64,000 bases of DNA from JAWKUK01 sp041398605. GTDB taxonomy: Bacteria; Planctomycetota; UBA1135; GCA-002686595. Location of the stretch: contig JAWKUK010000016.1 in the NCBI GenBank assembly GCA_041398605.1, positions 1 through 64,000 on the forward strand, in the 5' to 3' direction. The notes under the pieces were generated by a model. It had not been told where the DNA came from, ran no database searches, and saw only the letters and a list, made by a program, of their open reading frames with translations. The translations under genes were made by a program, and so were the position numbers. Of this stretch, positions 43,240 through 52,070 are shown one piece after another; the stretch's first letter is position 1, and every line of letters begins with the position of its first letter.

Positions 43240-43886
43240 GACGTTCGCGATACACGCCCGGCGCCGCGCGCGCGGGCTTCACCCTCATCGAGGTCCTCGC
43301 GGTGATCTTGATCATCGCGATCCTGTCTGCCTTCCTCGTCACGCGCCTCACCGGCGCGCGCGAGGCAGTCGAGACAGAAAACACGCGCGGCTTCATCGCG
43401 CAGCTCGCTGCGGCGATCGAGGAGTACGAAGGCGAGCGCAACGACTACCCGCGCTCGACCTTCCCCAAGGACCTCGACCCGCGCCCGACGCGTACCAACA
43501 TGGGGGCGGAGATGCTCGTGATCTCGCTGTACCCCGCGGACGGCTCGTGGCGCGGCCTCGAGCTGCCCGACGACCGCCTCGTCAATACGGACGAAGACGA
43601 CACGAAGCGCAGCTTGACGCGCTTCCCGAGCGCTGAGGTGTTCGAGTTCGCCGACGATTGGGGGAATCCGATCGCGTACCTGCACCGCAGGGACTACGAG
43701 CAAGCGGCGGACTACGTGACGTTCGACCAGAAGACGGGTGAGAGCGTCGAGAGCCCGGTGATGGGCATCAAGAACCCGGTCACGGGCGACTTCTACAACC
43801 CCGGCAAGTTCCAGCTGCTGTCGGCGGGCGCGGATGGCCTCTTCGGCACGGAAGACGACATCGGCAACTTTAGGCGAAGGGACTGA
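43236..43886 (+). CDS. GspG-like major pseudopilin
   Basis: 216 residues. A short basic leader ends in a prepilin peptidase site (ARAGFTLIEV, cleavage between Gly and Phe) followed by the hydrophobic helix LAVILIIAILSAFLV. The globular part has GspG features (IEEYEGERNDYPRSTFP, WGNPIAYL, FQLLSAGADGLFGTEDDI). In type II secretion GspG forms the pseudopilus shaft, and the DGxxGTEDDI loop is its calcium site. It starts within the upstream stop (ATGA) and opens the run of five pseudopilin genes. Confidence 0.92.
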   Translation: MRRSRYTPGAARAGFTLIEVLAVILIIAILSAFLVTRLTGAREAVETENTRGFIAQLAAAIEEYEGERNDYPRSTFPKDLDPRPTRTNMGAEMLVISLYPADGSWRGLELPDDRLVNTDEDDTKRSLTRFPSAEVFEFADDWGNPIAYLHRRDYEQAADYVTFDQKTGESVESPVMGIKNPVTGDFYNPGKFQLLSAGADGLFGTEDDIGNFRRRD

Positions 43887-43889
43887 GCG

Positions 43890-44948
43890 TTGGCCACCCG
43901 GCCCAGCATGACCGATCGTTCGAACCACTCGAGCAGCTTGCGCGGCTTCACGCTGCTCGAGCTGATGCTCGTCATGGGGATCATTGGCATCCTCGCTGGT
44001 GTCGGGCTCGGCATGTTCGCGAGCTTCGACCCGGGGCGCAGGGCCGCGGTCGGCCTCGTCCAGAACGTCCTGCGCCAGGCGCAGCAGACCGCCGTCGCGC
44101 GCCGCGCGCCGTCCGTCGTGCGCATCGACGTCGCGACCGGCGCGCTGGTCGCCGAGGCGCTGAGCGTCGCGGGCACGTGGCACTTCGAGTCGACGCCGGG
44201 CGGCGCGGGGCCCCTCGCCGGAGGGCGCGGCATCGACGCGGTCGCGCTCGAGTTCCCGCGTGACATCGTGACCCGCGACGGGTACACGGGCAGCGCGGTC
44301 GACTTTGAGCTCGGCGATCGTCGCCCGCGCTTGACGATCGACCTGACCGAGGACCCGCTCCTGAACCCGCGCCGCGGCTTCTCACTCGACGTCGCGCTGC
44401 GGCCGGCGAAGCTCGAGGCGGCGCGCGTCGTGGACATCGGCGGCATCGTGCAGCTCGACGTGCGCTCGGACGGCGGCCTCGATGGGCGCATCGTGACGCG
44501 GCGCTTGGACGAGCTCGGCCGCGAGGTCAACGGCCCGCCGGTCGCCGTGCGCTCGGGGTCCGGCGCGCTGCGCGTCGGGCGGTGGACCCTCGTCACGCTG
44601 CGCTACGATCGACGCGAGCTGACGTTGCTCGCGGACGGCGTGCCGCTCGCGCGCCGCGGGGAAGAGCGCGAGCTCTGGAACCTCGGCGGGCCGATGACGC
44701 TCGGCGACGCGCAGAAGCGCTGGGCCGGCGCGCTCGACCAGGTCGTGCTGGCGACGGTGACGGCCGCCGACGAGTATCAACTGCCGCCGTCCGTCACCTT
44801 TGCCCCGGGCACGCCGGGCATGATTCGGTTCCTCGCCGGCGGGACCTTGGACCCGGGCCTGCACGCGGGGCCAGTCACGATTCAGCTCCAATTCGACGAC
44901 GGGGCGACCGACCAGGTCCTCGTCAACCTCTTCGGGACGATCGAATGA
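43890..44948 (+). CDS. GspH-like pseudopilin with LamG-like domain
   Basis: 352 residues from a TTG at 43890 that has a purine-rich ribosome-binding stretch 8-14 nt before it; an ATG at 43908 is an alternative. A leader ending LRGFTLLELM is a prepilin peptidase site, then the hydrophobic helix VMGIIGILAGVGLGMFAS. Residues 130-300 form a LamG/concanavalin-like domain (RRGFSLDVALRP, LDVRSDGGLDGRIVTR, VGRWTLVTLRYDRRELTLL, QKRWAGALDQVVLATV). GspH proteins normally are under 200 residues, so this one carries an extra domain, probably exposed. Overlaps the next gene by 4 bp. Confidence 0.85.
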   Translation: MATRPSMTDRSNHSSSLRGFTLLELMLVMGIIGILAGVGLGMFASFDPGRRAAVGLVQNVLRQAQQTAVARRAPSVVRIDVATGALVAEALSVAGTWHFESTPGGAGPLAGGRGIDAVALEFPRDIVTRDGYTGSAVDFELGDRRPRLTIDLTEDPLLNPRRGFSLDVALRPAKLEAARVVDIGGIVQLDVRSDGGLDGRIVTRRLDELGREVNGPPVAVRSGSGALRVGRWTLVTLRYDRRELTLLADGVPLARRGEERELWNLGGPMTLGDAQKRWAGALDQVVLATVTAADEYQLPPSVTFAPGTPGMIRFLAGGTLDPGLHAGPVTIQLQFDDGATDQVLVNLFGTIE

Positions 44949-47900
44949 TGCAGGCACGGTGCACGCGCGCCGGCGGCGGTCGCCGGGGCGGCGGCCAGCT
45001 TGGCCGGCGCGGCCAGCTTGACCAGCGCGGCCTGCTCGCGGCGCGCGGCGCAGCGCGCGGCCTCGGCGCTGGGCGGCGTGAGGGGCAACGTGAGGGGCAG
45101 CGTGAAGGGGGCTTCGTCCTCATCATCGTGCTCTTCGTGCTCGTGGCGCTCTTTGTGCTGACCGCGCCGTTCCTCGCGACCGCGCGCAACGCCGACCGCG
45201 CCAGCCGGCACCTGGCGGACGAGGCCCAGGCGCGCCTGGCCCTCGACGCTGCTGCGCGCCGCGCGCGCGTCAACTTGGAGGGCTCGCACCCGGCCCTCGA
45301 TCGCACGCCGTACTACGACGGGCTCGACGAGTTGACCGGAGTCGCAGACGTCGCGACCGAGGGCTTCGACCCGCACGACCCGAAGGGCGTGATGTGGTCC
45401 GCCGAGGTGCACGACGTCGCGGGGCGCGTCGACCTGGACTCCGCGCCGCCTCAGGTGATCGCGAACTTGCTCTCGGCGGTCTCCCGCCTCAGCCAGCCGC
45501 TGCCCGCCGAGGAGCTGAAGATCAATGTCGGCGACGCGGACGCGCTGCCAGAGAAGGGCATCCTCTGGGTCGCAGGGGAGCTCATTCGAGTCGAAGGCCG
45601 CGACGGCGAGGGCAACCTCATCGTCAAGGACCGCGGCGTCGACACGACGCAGGACAAGGACAAGAACTGGATCAGCTACGGACCGCGGCCGCCCTCCGTC
45701 CACGGCATCGGCGAACAGGCGATGGACCAACGCGCGTTCGCGCCCGTGATCTGGCGCACCGCGACGACGGACGGGGTCCCGCGGGACCTCGACGCGGTCG
45801 ATCAGATCATCGAGGCAGACGCTTTCTCGCTCTCTGGTTCGCTCGGGGAGTTCTCGCTCGACGCGCTCCGGCGCTACGGGACCACGGATGACGGCCTGCG
45901 CGCGGGGCCGGTCTGGCAGCGCGCGACGCGCCTCGTGTCGAACGTCAAGGGCCGAGAGACGTTCATGATCCAGTGCGAGGACTCGCGCTGGCTGGGTGTC
46001 GGGTCCACTGTGCGCATCACGAACGGCCTGACGACGGAGCTGCGTTTTGTGCAGCGCCGCGGCGACGCCGGGCAGGTCTACCTCGACCGGGTGTTGGACT
46101 TCGACTATGCCCCGTGGCAAGCCGAGGTGTCCGTGCAGTCGCGGCGACCGGTCAACGTGAATACCGCGGCGCCCGAGACGCTGGTCGCGCTGTTCGCGAA
46201 CGTCGGGCTGGCAGGTCAGAACGCTCGGATCGACGAGCAGGAGGCGCGCGCGCTCGCCGCGCTCGTCGTTGAGTCGCGCCCGTTCATCGGGATGGAGGAC
46301 TGGCTGCGCCGCCTCGTGCTGCCTGCCGCGGGCATCGAGGCCCTGCCCGACGACGCCCGGCCTCGGCCCGCCGCGATCGCGACCGGCGGCACGGTGCTCT
46401 CGGACGCGCGTGACGGCGCCGCGCTCTACTTGAACAGCCTGAACGCCAATGACGCGCGGCTCGGGTTCTCGACGATGCCTGTCTGCTTCTCGTCGCGCGA
46501 TACGTACGCCATGGAGCTGCGCGCCGCAGTGAACGGCGAGGCCGGCATCCTGCGCACGAGCGCCGTGCGCAGCCGGACCGAGCTCGTGACGCCGCAAGCG
46601 GGCGAGCTCCTGCAGGTGTTCGCGCGCCAAGAGGACTTCGACGAAGCGCTGCGCCTCGGGCGGCGCGCGGGGTGGTGGGCGACGGGGCCGAGCGCCACGA
46701 CGCGCCATGACTCCTACGTCGAGCCGCCCTCGCGCGCGGTGCCGAACCTCGGGACGCTCAACGGGGTCCCGTACATCCCCGGCATCACCGACCCCGTGTA
46801 CGACGACGAGGGGGTCGCGCAGCGCGGCGAGCACGTGTTTGCCTCGCGCGAGGACGAGGGCGCCTGGTGCCAGCTCAGCCCCGCGCGCTCGTTCGAGGTG
46901 GGGGATCTCCAGGGTCGGATGGAGCACTTCGACCACGAGACCCGCACCCTCGAGGGGCGCTATCTGCCCGACGAGACCCTCAGCTACGACCCGGGCGACG
47001 CCAAGCAGCCGGTCCAGTGGCAGCCCCAGGGCGGCATGTTGAGCCCGATCTCGTTTGAGGGGTGGTTCCAGCCCAAGCAGGCCGGCGACGGCACGTTCAT
47101 GGCTGTCGGCGGCCCGGGCCAGGACACGGACCGCATCGTGCTCGGCCTCGAAGGCGACGACCTCGTGCTGCGCGTGCTCGACGGGTTCGGCGATCACCGC
47201 TACACGGCCGAGCGCGAGGCCGCAGAGGCGCGCTTCCACATCGCGGCTTCGAACGAGGACCCCGGCTTCCCGGTGAACGCGTGGAGCCACGTCAAGGTCG
47301 ACGTGCAGGGCACGCGTCCGGACCAGCTCGGCCTCTACGTGAACGGCCTCACCGCTGGCGTGCGGCGCCCGGGTCTGACGCGCTTGACGGCGCCCTTCGC
47401 GCAGGGCGCCTCGTCGATGATCGTCGAGTCCACCGAGGGCTTCCCCGTGCGCTGCGTCGTGCGGATCGGCGACGAGCTGATCGAGGCCGAGGTCACGGGC
47501 GCGACGAGCATGTCGGTCGTACACCTCGAGTCCGGTGAGTTCGCCGGCAGCGGCGGCCGCCTGGCGCGCCAGCGCTGGAACGAGGTCGACCGAGTCCCCG
47601 AAGACCTCGCGACGATCAGCGTCAGTCACCCGCGCGGCGCATCGGTCCAGCTCTACGGCTATTCGTCCGTGCTCGCGACGGACGTCCCGCAAGGGCGCTC
47701 GGCGCTGCCCGCGAACCTCGGCCCGTGGCGCGTCGCGCGGGTCATGGGGACGCCGCAGTCGAACGACATGGACCCGGTCCAGATCACGCTGCTCGCGCAG
47801 TCCGCGGACCTCGGCCTGGGCTGGCTCCCGAACCGCACGGGTGAGCTGAAGCTCGCGCTCGGCGACGACCCGATGGGCGACCCTGACGGCTCGCGCGTCA

Positions 47901-50281
47901 TGTCGGCCTTCGATCCGCGTGGCGGCTACGCCGCGCTCGTCGGAGTGCGCATCAATACCGTCGCCAGCGCGAACCCGGTCACGAACCTGAACTACTCGAT
48001 CGGCGGCGTGGAGATCGTGCGCTACTCAGGCTGGAGCGGCAACGCGATCCGCATCGTCCAGCGCGACGCGGTCGGGAGCCTGCCGACCTACGAGCCGCAG
48101 GGCGTCGATGATCCGTTCTTGGTGTTCCAGGGGTCGCGGGCCTTCATCTTCGAGTGGGAGGAGGGCTGGATCGTCGGCGGCAACGGCGGCAACCAGGCGG
48201 GCCAAGACGTGAGCGGCCTGATGAACTGGCAGACGTACCTGCTGCCGATCTCGCTCTCGGTCCCGGGCGCCACGCAGCTGAACTTCTTGCAGTCCACGAC
48301 GGGCTTCTCCCAGTTCGCGCAGATCACCGAGATCGCCGACCCCGAGCGGACCGAGTGGGTGCGTTACGACGACGTCGACGGTGACGCCGGTCAGCTCGTC
48401 CGGTCGTCACCTGCGGCGCTGCTCTCGGCCTACAGCGCGATCTTCTCGGGCGCCTCGTTCTCGATCGACCCGACCGTCGGTGGCCCAGGTGGCGGCGGAG
48501 GCGGCGGAGGCGGCGGCGGCGGCGGCGGCGGCATCTTTGCCGGACCCCCCCGCGAGCCCGCGCTCGCGAGCCGCTCGGCGCCGCTCCCAGGCGCCTCGAA
48601 CGCGGAGCCTCTGCGCGCCGGCGTCGACTGGGACCCGTTCCGCGGCACCGACGAGAACGCCGACCTGCCCTTGACCCGCGCCGTCGCGGCGGGCTTGCAC
48701 TTCCGCGGCGTGCTCGGCACCGAGACCGGGGCCCACCCCCCGAACACGCCCATCGTGCCTGTGTTCCAGGTGCTCGAGACCTCGAGCGTCCCAGGCGCGC
48801 GCGCCGACGGCGGCGTCCCAGGCGCGTTCGACGCTGCGTTCCTCGTTGGCTCGGGCCCTGCGCACCTGGGGTGGCCGATGCGCGTGCATCGCGCGCACCT
48901 CGCCTCGACCGAGCGCATCCGCCGCGGGTGGCAGCAGTCGTCGCCCGGCGTCTTCACCGCGACCGAGGCCGCTCCTCCGGCGTTCGGCGACGAAGAGGGC
49001 GACCGGATCCAAGTCTCGGGCTACCAGACCATCGGGCGCATCTACGTCGCCTTCGACGACGCCGCGCCCGAGTTGATCCTCGCGAACACCCAGGGCCAGC
49101 TCACCGACTCGCGCGTGATCCCGCGCCTCGTCAAGTTCCCGAGCGGCGAGCTCCCGCGGGTCGTCACGTCGGCCACGGTCGGCAGCGGCGCCGCGGGAGA
49201 GCGCGACTTCGGTGTGCCGGCGGCGGTCGTCGACGAGGTCGCGTTCGGCAACACGCGCGCGTTCCGCGGCCTCCCAGGCGCGGCGCCCGCAGACCACACC
49301 GCCGGCGCGAGCATGGTCGTCCAGCTCGCGTTCGACGAGGCGAGCCGAGGGATGACCGTCGAGCCGTTCTCCGCGCGCGTCCCGAACGCGCGCTACGGCA
49401 CGGGGACAGGCGCGCCGGCGCTCTCGCAGCTCCGGACGGACAGCGGCCTCATGCGCATCGGCACCGAGATCGTCGCCTTCAACGGCGTCGATGCCGCTTC
49501 GGGGGGCGTGTCGTTCGCCACGAACGGCCGCGGCCTCCTGGGCTCAATCGCCCAGCCGCACGATGTCAGCGAGCCTGTGGCGTACCTCGAGCATTGGACG
49601 GTCACGACCCTCGCGGGCGAGGTCTCTGGGTCCGACGCGACGCTGCCGGTGACGAGCGTCGCCGGCTTGCCGCCGCAGGGGCTCGTGCTCATCGATGGCG
49701 AGCTGATTCACTACACGCGCATCGTGCGCGGCGCGCTCGATATGCCGCGCCGGTCCGGTGAGCCGGGCGAGATGGACGAGCGCGGCGGCGGCGCGTTCCG
49801 CGGCCGCTTCGGCACGGCGCCCAGCGGGCACGCCGCCGGCACGGCGGTCATCCTGTTCCCGTTCCGCTACTGGGATCGGTACGCCGCGCGCTTCGACGGG
49901 CCGGAGCTCGCGTACTTCGGCTTCGACATCGCGCAGCCGGACGCATGGTGGAGCGGCGTCACGTTCGACGTCGAGGACGGGCCGTTCGGCGGCGCGGACC
50001 TGGTCGTGCTGCAGCGCACGCGCGAGACCGTGCCGTGGGACTCCGACCCCGAGGAGACGGACGGCCTGCGGCTCCTCCAGGAGGGGACGCAGGACGGCAA
50101 CTTCGTTCCGATCAACGCGCAGTCCGATCGCGCGGAGTGGCGCGCCCTCGTGCGCTACCGCGCCGGCGCGTTCGACCCGCTCACGGGCCTCGGGCACGGC
50201 TGGAAGGAGTCGCCGCGCCTGCGGCACCTCGGCGTCACGTACTACGGTCCGGGTCGGATCCTCAGGAGCGTGGACCGATGA
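44945..50281 (+). CDS. Giant GspK-like pseudopilin with LamG domain and repeated 'IDGE' modules
   Basis: 1,778 residues from the ATG at 44945, which overlaps the previous stop (ATGA). A longer upstream frame runs antisense and out of register and was dropped. The Gly/Arg-rich leader of about 58 residues ends at GGFVLIIVLFVLVALFVL, a GspK-type processing site and helix. The GspK helix-hairpin-helix segment VNVNTAAPETLVALFANV lies at about 402-420. Unlike ordinary GspK (300-350 residues) it then has a LamG-like domain (about 700-815), a Gly run (about 1180-1197) and several copies of an 'IGDELIEA / IDGELIHY ... RG..GT' module (near 205, 842, 1504 and 1582). It should sit at the tip of the pseudopilus and may form an extended, glycan-binding tip. 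Confidence 0.85.
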   Translation: MMQARCTRAGGGRRGGGQLGRRGQLDQRGLLAARGAARGLGAGRREGQREGQREGGFVLIIVLFVLVALFVLTAPFLATARNADRASRHLADEAQARLALDAAARRARVNLEGSHPALDRTPYYDGLDELTGVADVATEGFDPHDPKGVMWSAEVHDVAGRVDLDSAPPQVIANLLSAVSRLSQPLPAEELKINVGDADALPEKGILWVAGELIRVEGRDGEGNLIVKDRGVDTTQDKDKNWISYGPRPPSVHGIGEQAMDQRAFAPVIWRTATTDGVPRDLDAVDQIIEADAFSLSGSLGEFSLDALRRYGTTDDGLRAGPVWQRATRLVSNVKGRETFMIQCEDSRWLGVGSTVRITNGLTTELRFVQRRGDAGQVYLDRVLDFDYAPWQAEVSVQSRRPVNVNTAAPETLVALFANVGLAGQNARIDEQEARALAALVVESRPFIGMEDWLRRLVLPAAGIEALPDDARPRPAAIATGGTVLSDARDGAALYLNSLNANDARLGFSTMPVCFSSRDTYAMELRAAVNGEAGILRTSAVRSRTELVTPQAGELLQVFARQEDFDEALRLGRRAGWWATGPSATTRHDSYVEPPSRAVPNLGTLNGVPYIPGITDPVYDDEGVAQRGEHVFASREDEGAWCQLSPARSFEVGDLQGRMEHFDHETRTLEGRYLPDETLSYDPGDAKQPVQWQPQGGMLSPISFEGWFQPKQAGDGTFMAVGGPGQDTDRIVLGLEGDDLVLRVLDGFGDHRYTAEREAAEARFHIAASNEDPGFPVNAWSHVKVDVQGTRPDQLGLYVNGLTAGVRRPGLTRLTAPFAQGASSMIVESTEGFPVRCVVRIGDELIEAEVTGATSMSVVHLESGEFAGSGGRLARQRWNEVDRVPEDLATISVSHPRGASVQLYGYSSVLATDVPQGRSALPANLGPWRVARVMGTPQSNDMDPVQITLLAQSADLGLGWLPNRTGELKLALGDDPMGDPDGSRVMSAFDPRGGYAALVGVRINTVASANPVTNLNYSIGGVEIVRYSGWSGNAIRIVQRDAVGSLPTYEPQGVDDPFLVFQGSRAFIFEWEEGWIVGGNGGNQAGQDVSGLMNWQTYLLPISLSVPGATQLNFLQSTTGFSQFAQITEIADPERTEWVRYDDVDGDAGQLVRSSPAALLSAYSAIFSGASFSIDPTVGGPGGGGGGGGGGGGGGGIFAGPPREPALASRSAPLPGASNAEPLRAGVDWDPFRGTDENADLPLTRAVAAGLHFRGVLGTETGAHPPNTPIVPVFQVLETSSVPGARADGGVPGAFDAAFLVGSGPAHLGWPMRVHRAHLASTERIRRGWQQSSPGVFTATEAAPPAFGDEEGDRIQVSGYQTIGRIYVAFDDAAPELILANTQGQLTDSRVIPRLVKFPSGELPRVVTSATVGSGAAGERDFGVPAAVVDEVAFGNTRAFRGLPGAAPADHTAGASMVVQLAFDEASRGMTVEPFSARVPNARYGTGTGAPALSQLRTDSGLMRIGTEIVAFNGVDAASGGVSFATNGRGLLGSIAQPHDVSEPVAYLEHWTVTTLAGEVSGSDATLPVTSVAGLPPQGLVLIDGELIHYTRIVRGALDMPRRSGEPGEMDERGGGAFRGRFGTAPSGHAAGTAVILFPFRYWDRYAARFDGPELAYFGFDIAQPDAWWSGVTFDVEDGPFGGADLVVLQRTRETVPWDSDPEETDGLRLLQEGTQDGNFVPINAQSDRAEWRALVRYRAGAFDPLTGLGHGWKESPRLRHLGVTYYGPGRILRSVDR
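48491..48533. repeat. GGC-rich microsatellite coding a glycine run
   Basis: Tandem ggc/gga triplets encode about 15 consecutive glycines in the GspK-like protein, a probable flexible hinge between two halves. Such runs are prone to slippage, so the length may vary between strains. Confidence 0.85.
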
Positions 50282-51516
50282 GCCCGCGTCACCGATGCGC
50301 CGGCGCGCTGCGCGCTGGCAGGCGCGGGCTGACCCTCGTCGAGCTCATGATCGCTGCCGGGCTCGCGTCGATCGTCATGCTGGCGTTGATGCGCCTCGTG
50401 GACTCCGCGACGGACCTCTGGACCAAGGGCGAGCAGCGGCGGGCCGTCGTCGAGCAAGCAGGCGCGATCGGCGAGCTCGTCGCCCGGGACCTGCGCGCCT
50501 TGCACTCCGGCGCGCGCGGCGACTTGATCGTCGATTGGTACCCCTTCGACGTCGATCATGATGGGCGCGTCGAGCGCCTGTGGCCGCGCCTGCGCTTCGT
50601 TCGTTCGGCGTCGCCGGTGGACCTGGCGCGGATGCGCGAGCGCGCGGCCGCCGACGCGGCGCGCGCGGCGCGCGCGCGTCGCGAGGACGAGCGCCCTGAC
50701 GGCCTCTCGATCGATGAGCTCGACGCCACAGAGACTGAAGCGGACCCGTCCCTCCTGCCGCCGGTCGACCTTGAGGGTGTCGGCCTGATGGAGGTCGCGT
50801 GGGCGATCATTCCACGGGCGCAGAAGGGCGAGGGGCGCTACGAGGGGCTCGTCGTGCGCGGCGAGCGCTTGCTCGAGCCGAACACGCCCGCGCGCCTCCT
50901 CGCCGCGGACCTCTTCGACAAGCAGGGGCGCCCGGCGGTCGAGCTCGTCGAGGAGATCACCGGCGGGGTCCTCTGGTTCGACGTGCGCCTAGCGACCCAG
51001 ACGACGTCGCTGGACGCTGCGCGACCCGATGGGGGCTGGCACATCGGCCGTGAGCTCGGTGACGCGACGACCTCGTGGGACGCGTACGGCCTCGGTCGGC
51101 CGGACCCTGACCTGCACGTCTGGAATGAACCGGCGGCGGGCATGCCCGCGCCAGGGAGCGAGCCGCTGTTGCCGCGCAGGATCCGCATCGAGGTCGAGAT
51201 CGAGCGCGAGCGTGACCTGCAGCGGCGCACGCGCCTCGCCGAGGCGGTCGAAGAGGACGCGGTCAGCGTCAACGTGGAGAACGGCGCGCGGCTCGTCGAC
51301 TTGGTCGGCGAATTCGTCTTCATCGACGGCGAGTGGATGCGCGTGAAGAGCGTCGGCGGTGATTCGTTCATCGCCGAGCGCGCGCAGCGCGGCACCGGGC
51401 GGCGGCGGCTCGCGGCCGGCGCCCTCGTGCACCATGGGGAGGCGCTCGTCGTGGAGGTCCCGGTGGCGCTCCACCGCGACGACTGGGGCCTCGAGGCCGA
51501 AGGAGCCCGGCGATGA
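50278..51516 (+). CDS. GspJ-like pseudopilin
   Basis: 412 residues from the ATG at 50278, which overlaps the GspK stop (ATGA). The leader ends in RRGLTLVELM, a prepilin peptidase site with Leu instead of Phe at the first mature position. The hydrophobic helix AAGLASIVMLALMRLV and the GspJ-type head follow. A charged insert (REDERPDGLSIDELDATETE) and a copy of the same 'FIDGEWMRV ... RAQRGTG ... HHGEALVV' module seen in the GspK-like protein occur near 347-390. With GspI and GspK it should form the tip complex. Confidence 0.85.
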   Translation: MSPRHRCAGALRAGRRGLTLVELMIAAGLASIVMLALMRLVDSATDLWTKGEQRRAVVEQAGAIGELVARDLRALHSGARGDLIVDWYPFDVDHDGRVERLWPRLRFVRSASPVDLARMRERAAADAARAARARREDERPDGLSIDELDATETEADPSLLPPVDLEGVGLMEVAWAIIPRAQKGEGRYEGLVVRGERLLEPNTPARLLAADLFDKQGRPAVELVEEITGGVLWFDVRLATQTTSLDAARPDGGWHIGRELGDATTSWDAYGLGRPDPDLHVWNEPAAGMPAPGSEPLLPRRIRIEVEIERERDLQRRTRLAEAVEEDAVSVNVENGARLVDLVGEFVFIDGEWMRVKSVGGDSFIAERAQRGTGRRRLAAGALVHHGEALVVEVPVALHRDDWGLEAEGARR

Positions 51517-52040
51517 AGACCCGCACCGTCCCCGCTGCGCCGCGCGCGCGCGAGGGGTTCACGCTCATCGAGGTGCTCCTGGCGATGGGGGTGCTGCTCG
51601 TCGGCGTCTCGATGCTGCTCGGGATCCTGACCTTCGGCGCGGCGCTCTCGCGCGCGGCGATGCTGCGCGGCAAGGCGTCCGCGACGGTCGAGGCCGTCGT
51701 GCAAGACCTCGAAGAGAACCTCTTCACGTTGCTCGACGACGGCACCGCGGGTGCGCCGCGCCCGATCGTCGAGCGCCCCGTGCCCGGCGTGAAGAACGTG
51801 ATGTACAGCGCGAAGGCCGAGCCGATCCTGACCAGCGACGCGGTCGAGGTCGGGGGCGAGCTCCTCTATCGCGAGTATGTGGTGGACGTCGACGTACGCT
51901 GGACCTCCGGCGGCGTCGAGCGCGCGAAGATGTGGCGCACGGTGCTGCTGCGTGAGGTGCCGTTCGGCGAGCGCATGCGACGGCGCTTCATCGAGACCCC
52001 GCCGCCGACCGCGCCGCCCTCGGTGAACCAAGGGCCCTAG
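51513..52040 (+). CDS. GspI-like pseudopilin
   Basis: 175 residues, overlapping gspJ by 4 bp (ATGA). The leader ends AREGFTLIEV, a prepilin peptidase site, and is followed by the helix LLAMGVLLVGVSMLLGILTF. The short globular head (YREYVVDVDVRWTSGGVERA) fits GspI, the tip component that nucleates GspJ and GspK. It is the last pseudopilin of the run. The C-terminal Pro-rich tail is unconserved. Confidence 0.88.
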   Translation: MKTRTVPAAPRAREGFTLIEVLLAMGVLLVGVSMLLGILTFGAALSRAAMLRGKASATVEAVVQDLEENLFTLLDDGTAGAPRPIVERPVPGVKNVMYSAKAEPILTSDAVEVGGELLYREYVVDVDVRWTSGGVERAKMWRTVLLREVPFGERMRRRFIETPPPTAPPSVNQGP

Positions 52041-52070
52041 TGCATCCAGGGCCGTGGTGAATCCAAGGCG

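Noticed and set aside
44582..44944. N-terminal extension of the GspK-like frame
   Set aside because: It overlaps the GspH-like coding sequence in another frame and is Arg-rich; the ATG at 44945 has the normal overlap and leader.
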